This document shows, in pieces, positions 5,236 through 5,884 of a stretch of 5,884 nucleotides of DNA (within the stretch, counting starts at the first letter, position 1; every line of letters begins with the position of its first letter). Origin of the DNA: Acidobacteriota bacterium. GTDB lineage: Bacteria; Acidobacteriota; Terriglobia; UBA7540. The stretch covers positions 1-5,884 of the forward strand of contig JAKAWN010000424.1 of assembly GCA_021827245.1 (NCBI GenBank), written 5' to 3'. The notes under the pieces were generated by a model, which saw nothing but the letters and a program-made list of their open reading frames with translations, was not told the origin of the DNA and did no database searches. Position numbers and translations under genes: made by a program.

Positions 5236-5884
5236 TATAAGGATGTCCACCACGCGACATCGCTTTTCGGTGTGGATGTTCATCGCTCGTTCTTCGGCGC
5301 GTACTATCACAAGTCCGATGATGGCGTGATTCACGTGGCCGACTACCACGAGGTTCCCGGAAAGAAAACCTGGACATGGGGCAACGCGGGCGACGGATTG
5401 GTCTGGATCCACCTGTTGACGGACAGCGACGGCCAGTACTGCGAGATTCAGTCGGGACATTTTCAGACCCAGTTGAGTCAGGAATTCATGCCACCACAGA
5501 AAGTTGAGTCCTGGACCGAATATTGGTACCCGGTTCAGGGACTGGGTGGCGGTTTTGTCGAGGGAACGCCGCAAATGGCCATCAATGTCGTCTATCCCCC
5601 GCCAAATACCACCGGCAAGTCGACCATTGAGCTTGCTGTGAATCCGGTAGTGGCTCTCGATGGCGCAAAAGTGGAAGTGAAGCTGGGCAAGCAAACGCTG
5701 AAGGATTTTGCTCCGGTGGCCTTCGCGCCGCTGGAGACAAAGGAATTTCCGATTCCGGTCACGGACGTTTTGGCGGCCCAAAAGCAACTCGACGTCACAA
5801 TCCGGAACGCCGAAGGAAAGATGTTGGTGCACTGGTTTGCCGGAGCGCCGGTTGATGGGAATCCCTTTCGGTCCATGAAGTCCG
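5236..5884 (+). pseudogene. DUF5107-type protein, 3' continuation beyond the in-frame stop; runs off the window
   Basis: The same reading frame continues after the TAG without another stop for 216 codons to the window edge. Numbered from the start at 4489, residues 250 onward read YKDVHHATSLFG, then VWIHLLTDSDGQYCEIQSG (305-323), SWTEYWYPVQGLGGG (341-355) and, from about 360, a second beta-sandwich with VEVKLGKQTL and TIRNAEGKMLVHWFAG. These are continuous with the family's domain order, with no frameshift or deletion at the junction. No in-frame ATG or GTG with a good ribosome binding site lies near 5236, so independent translation of this half is unlikely. The gene's 3' end lies outside the window. 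It is either a recent nonsense pseudogene, a readthrough case or a base-call error. Confidence 0.7.

Noticed and set aside
4876..5832. Minus-strand open frame of 318 codons opposite the DUF5107-type gene
   Set aside because: No recognisable domain, and the plus-strand frame carries family motifs on both sides of the TAG. Its openness follows from codon use on the other strand.
1..5884. CRISPR array, tRNA or rRNA gene, insertion sequence, phage or defence gene
   Set aside because: No regularly spaced repeats, cloverleaf, transposase-like frame or terminal inverted repeats with target duplication were seen on either strand.

Overview
The window looks like a chromosomal fragment from a Gram-negative, soil- or sediment-type bacterium with moderately GC-rich DNA. 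The mix of secreted proteins (a GH123/DUF4091-like hydrolase with a CBM9-like tail, a DUF4832-type protein and a DUF5107-type protein) is most typical of Acidobacteriota, and also occurs in Planctomycetota and Verrucomicrobiota. That placement is inferred from family content only; there is no rRNA or marker gene here.

Layout: positions 1-196 are non-coding and hold a nested inverted repeat. Positions 197-2599 (minus strand) encode a secreted GH123-like hydrolase of 800 residues. Positions 2600-2778 are a divergent control region with a possible promoter and a long imperfect hairpin. On the plus strand follow three gene bodies in the same direction: a remnant of an amidohydrolase gene (2779-2962), an intact secreted DUF4832-type glycoside-hydrolase-like protein (3002-4399), and a secreted DUF5107-type protein starting at 4489. 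The last gene is cut by an in-frame TAG at 5233-5235, exactly where the family is expected to have a Trp codon, and the open frame then continues to the window edge.

How they may work together: every gene whose 5' end is visible begins with an export signal, and the three large proteins belong to carbohydrate-active or carbohydrate-binding-like families. The simplest reading is a small divergent locus for breaking down an extracellular or periplasmic glycan, possibly one rich in N-acetylhexosamine if the GH123 assignment holds for substrate. No transporter, SusC/SusD pair or regulator lies inside the window. Two of the four gene bodies carry damage (an internal deletion and a nonsense codon), so the locus may be decaying, or the nonsense codon may be a strain polymorphism or sequence error.

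No CRISPR array, tRNA, rRNA, insertion sequence or phage gene was seen.
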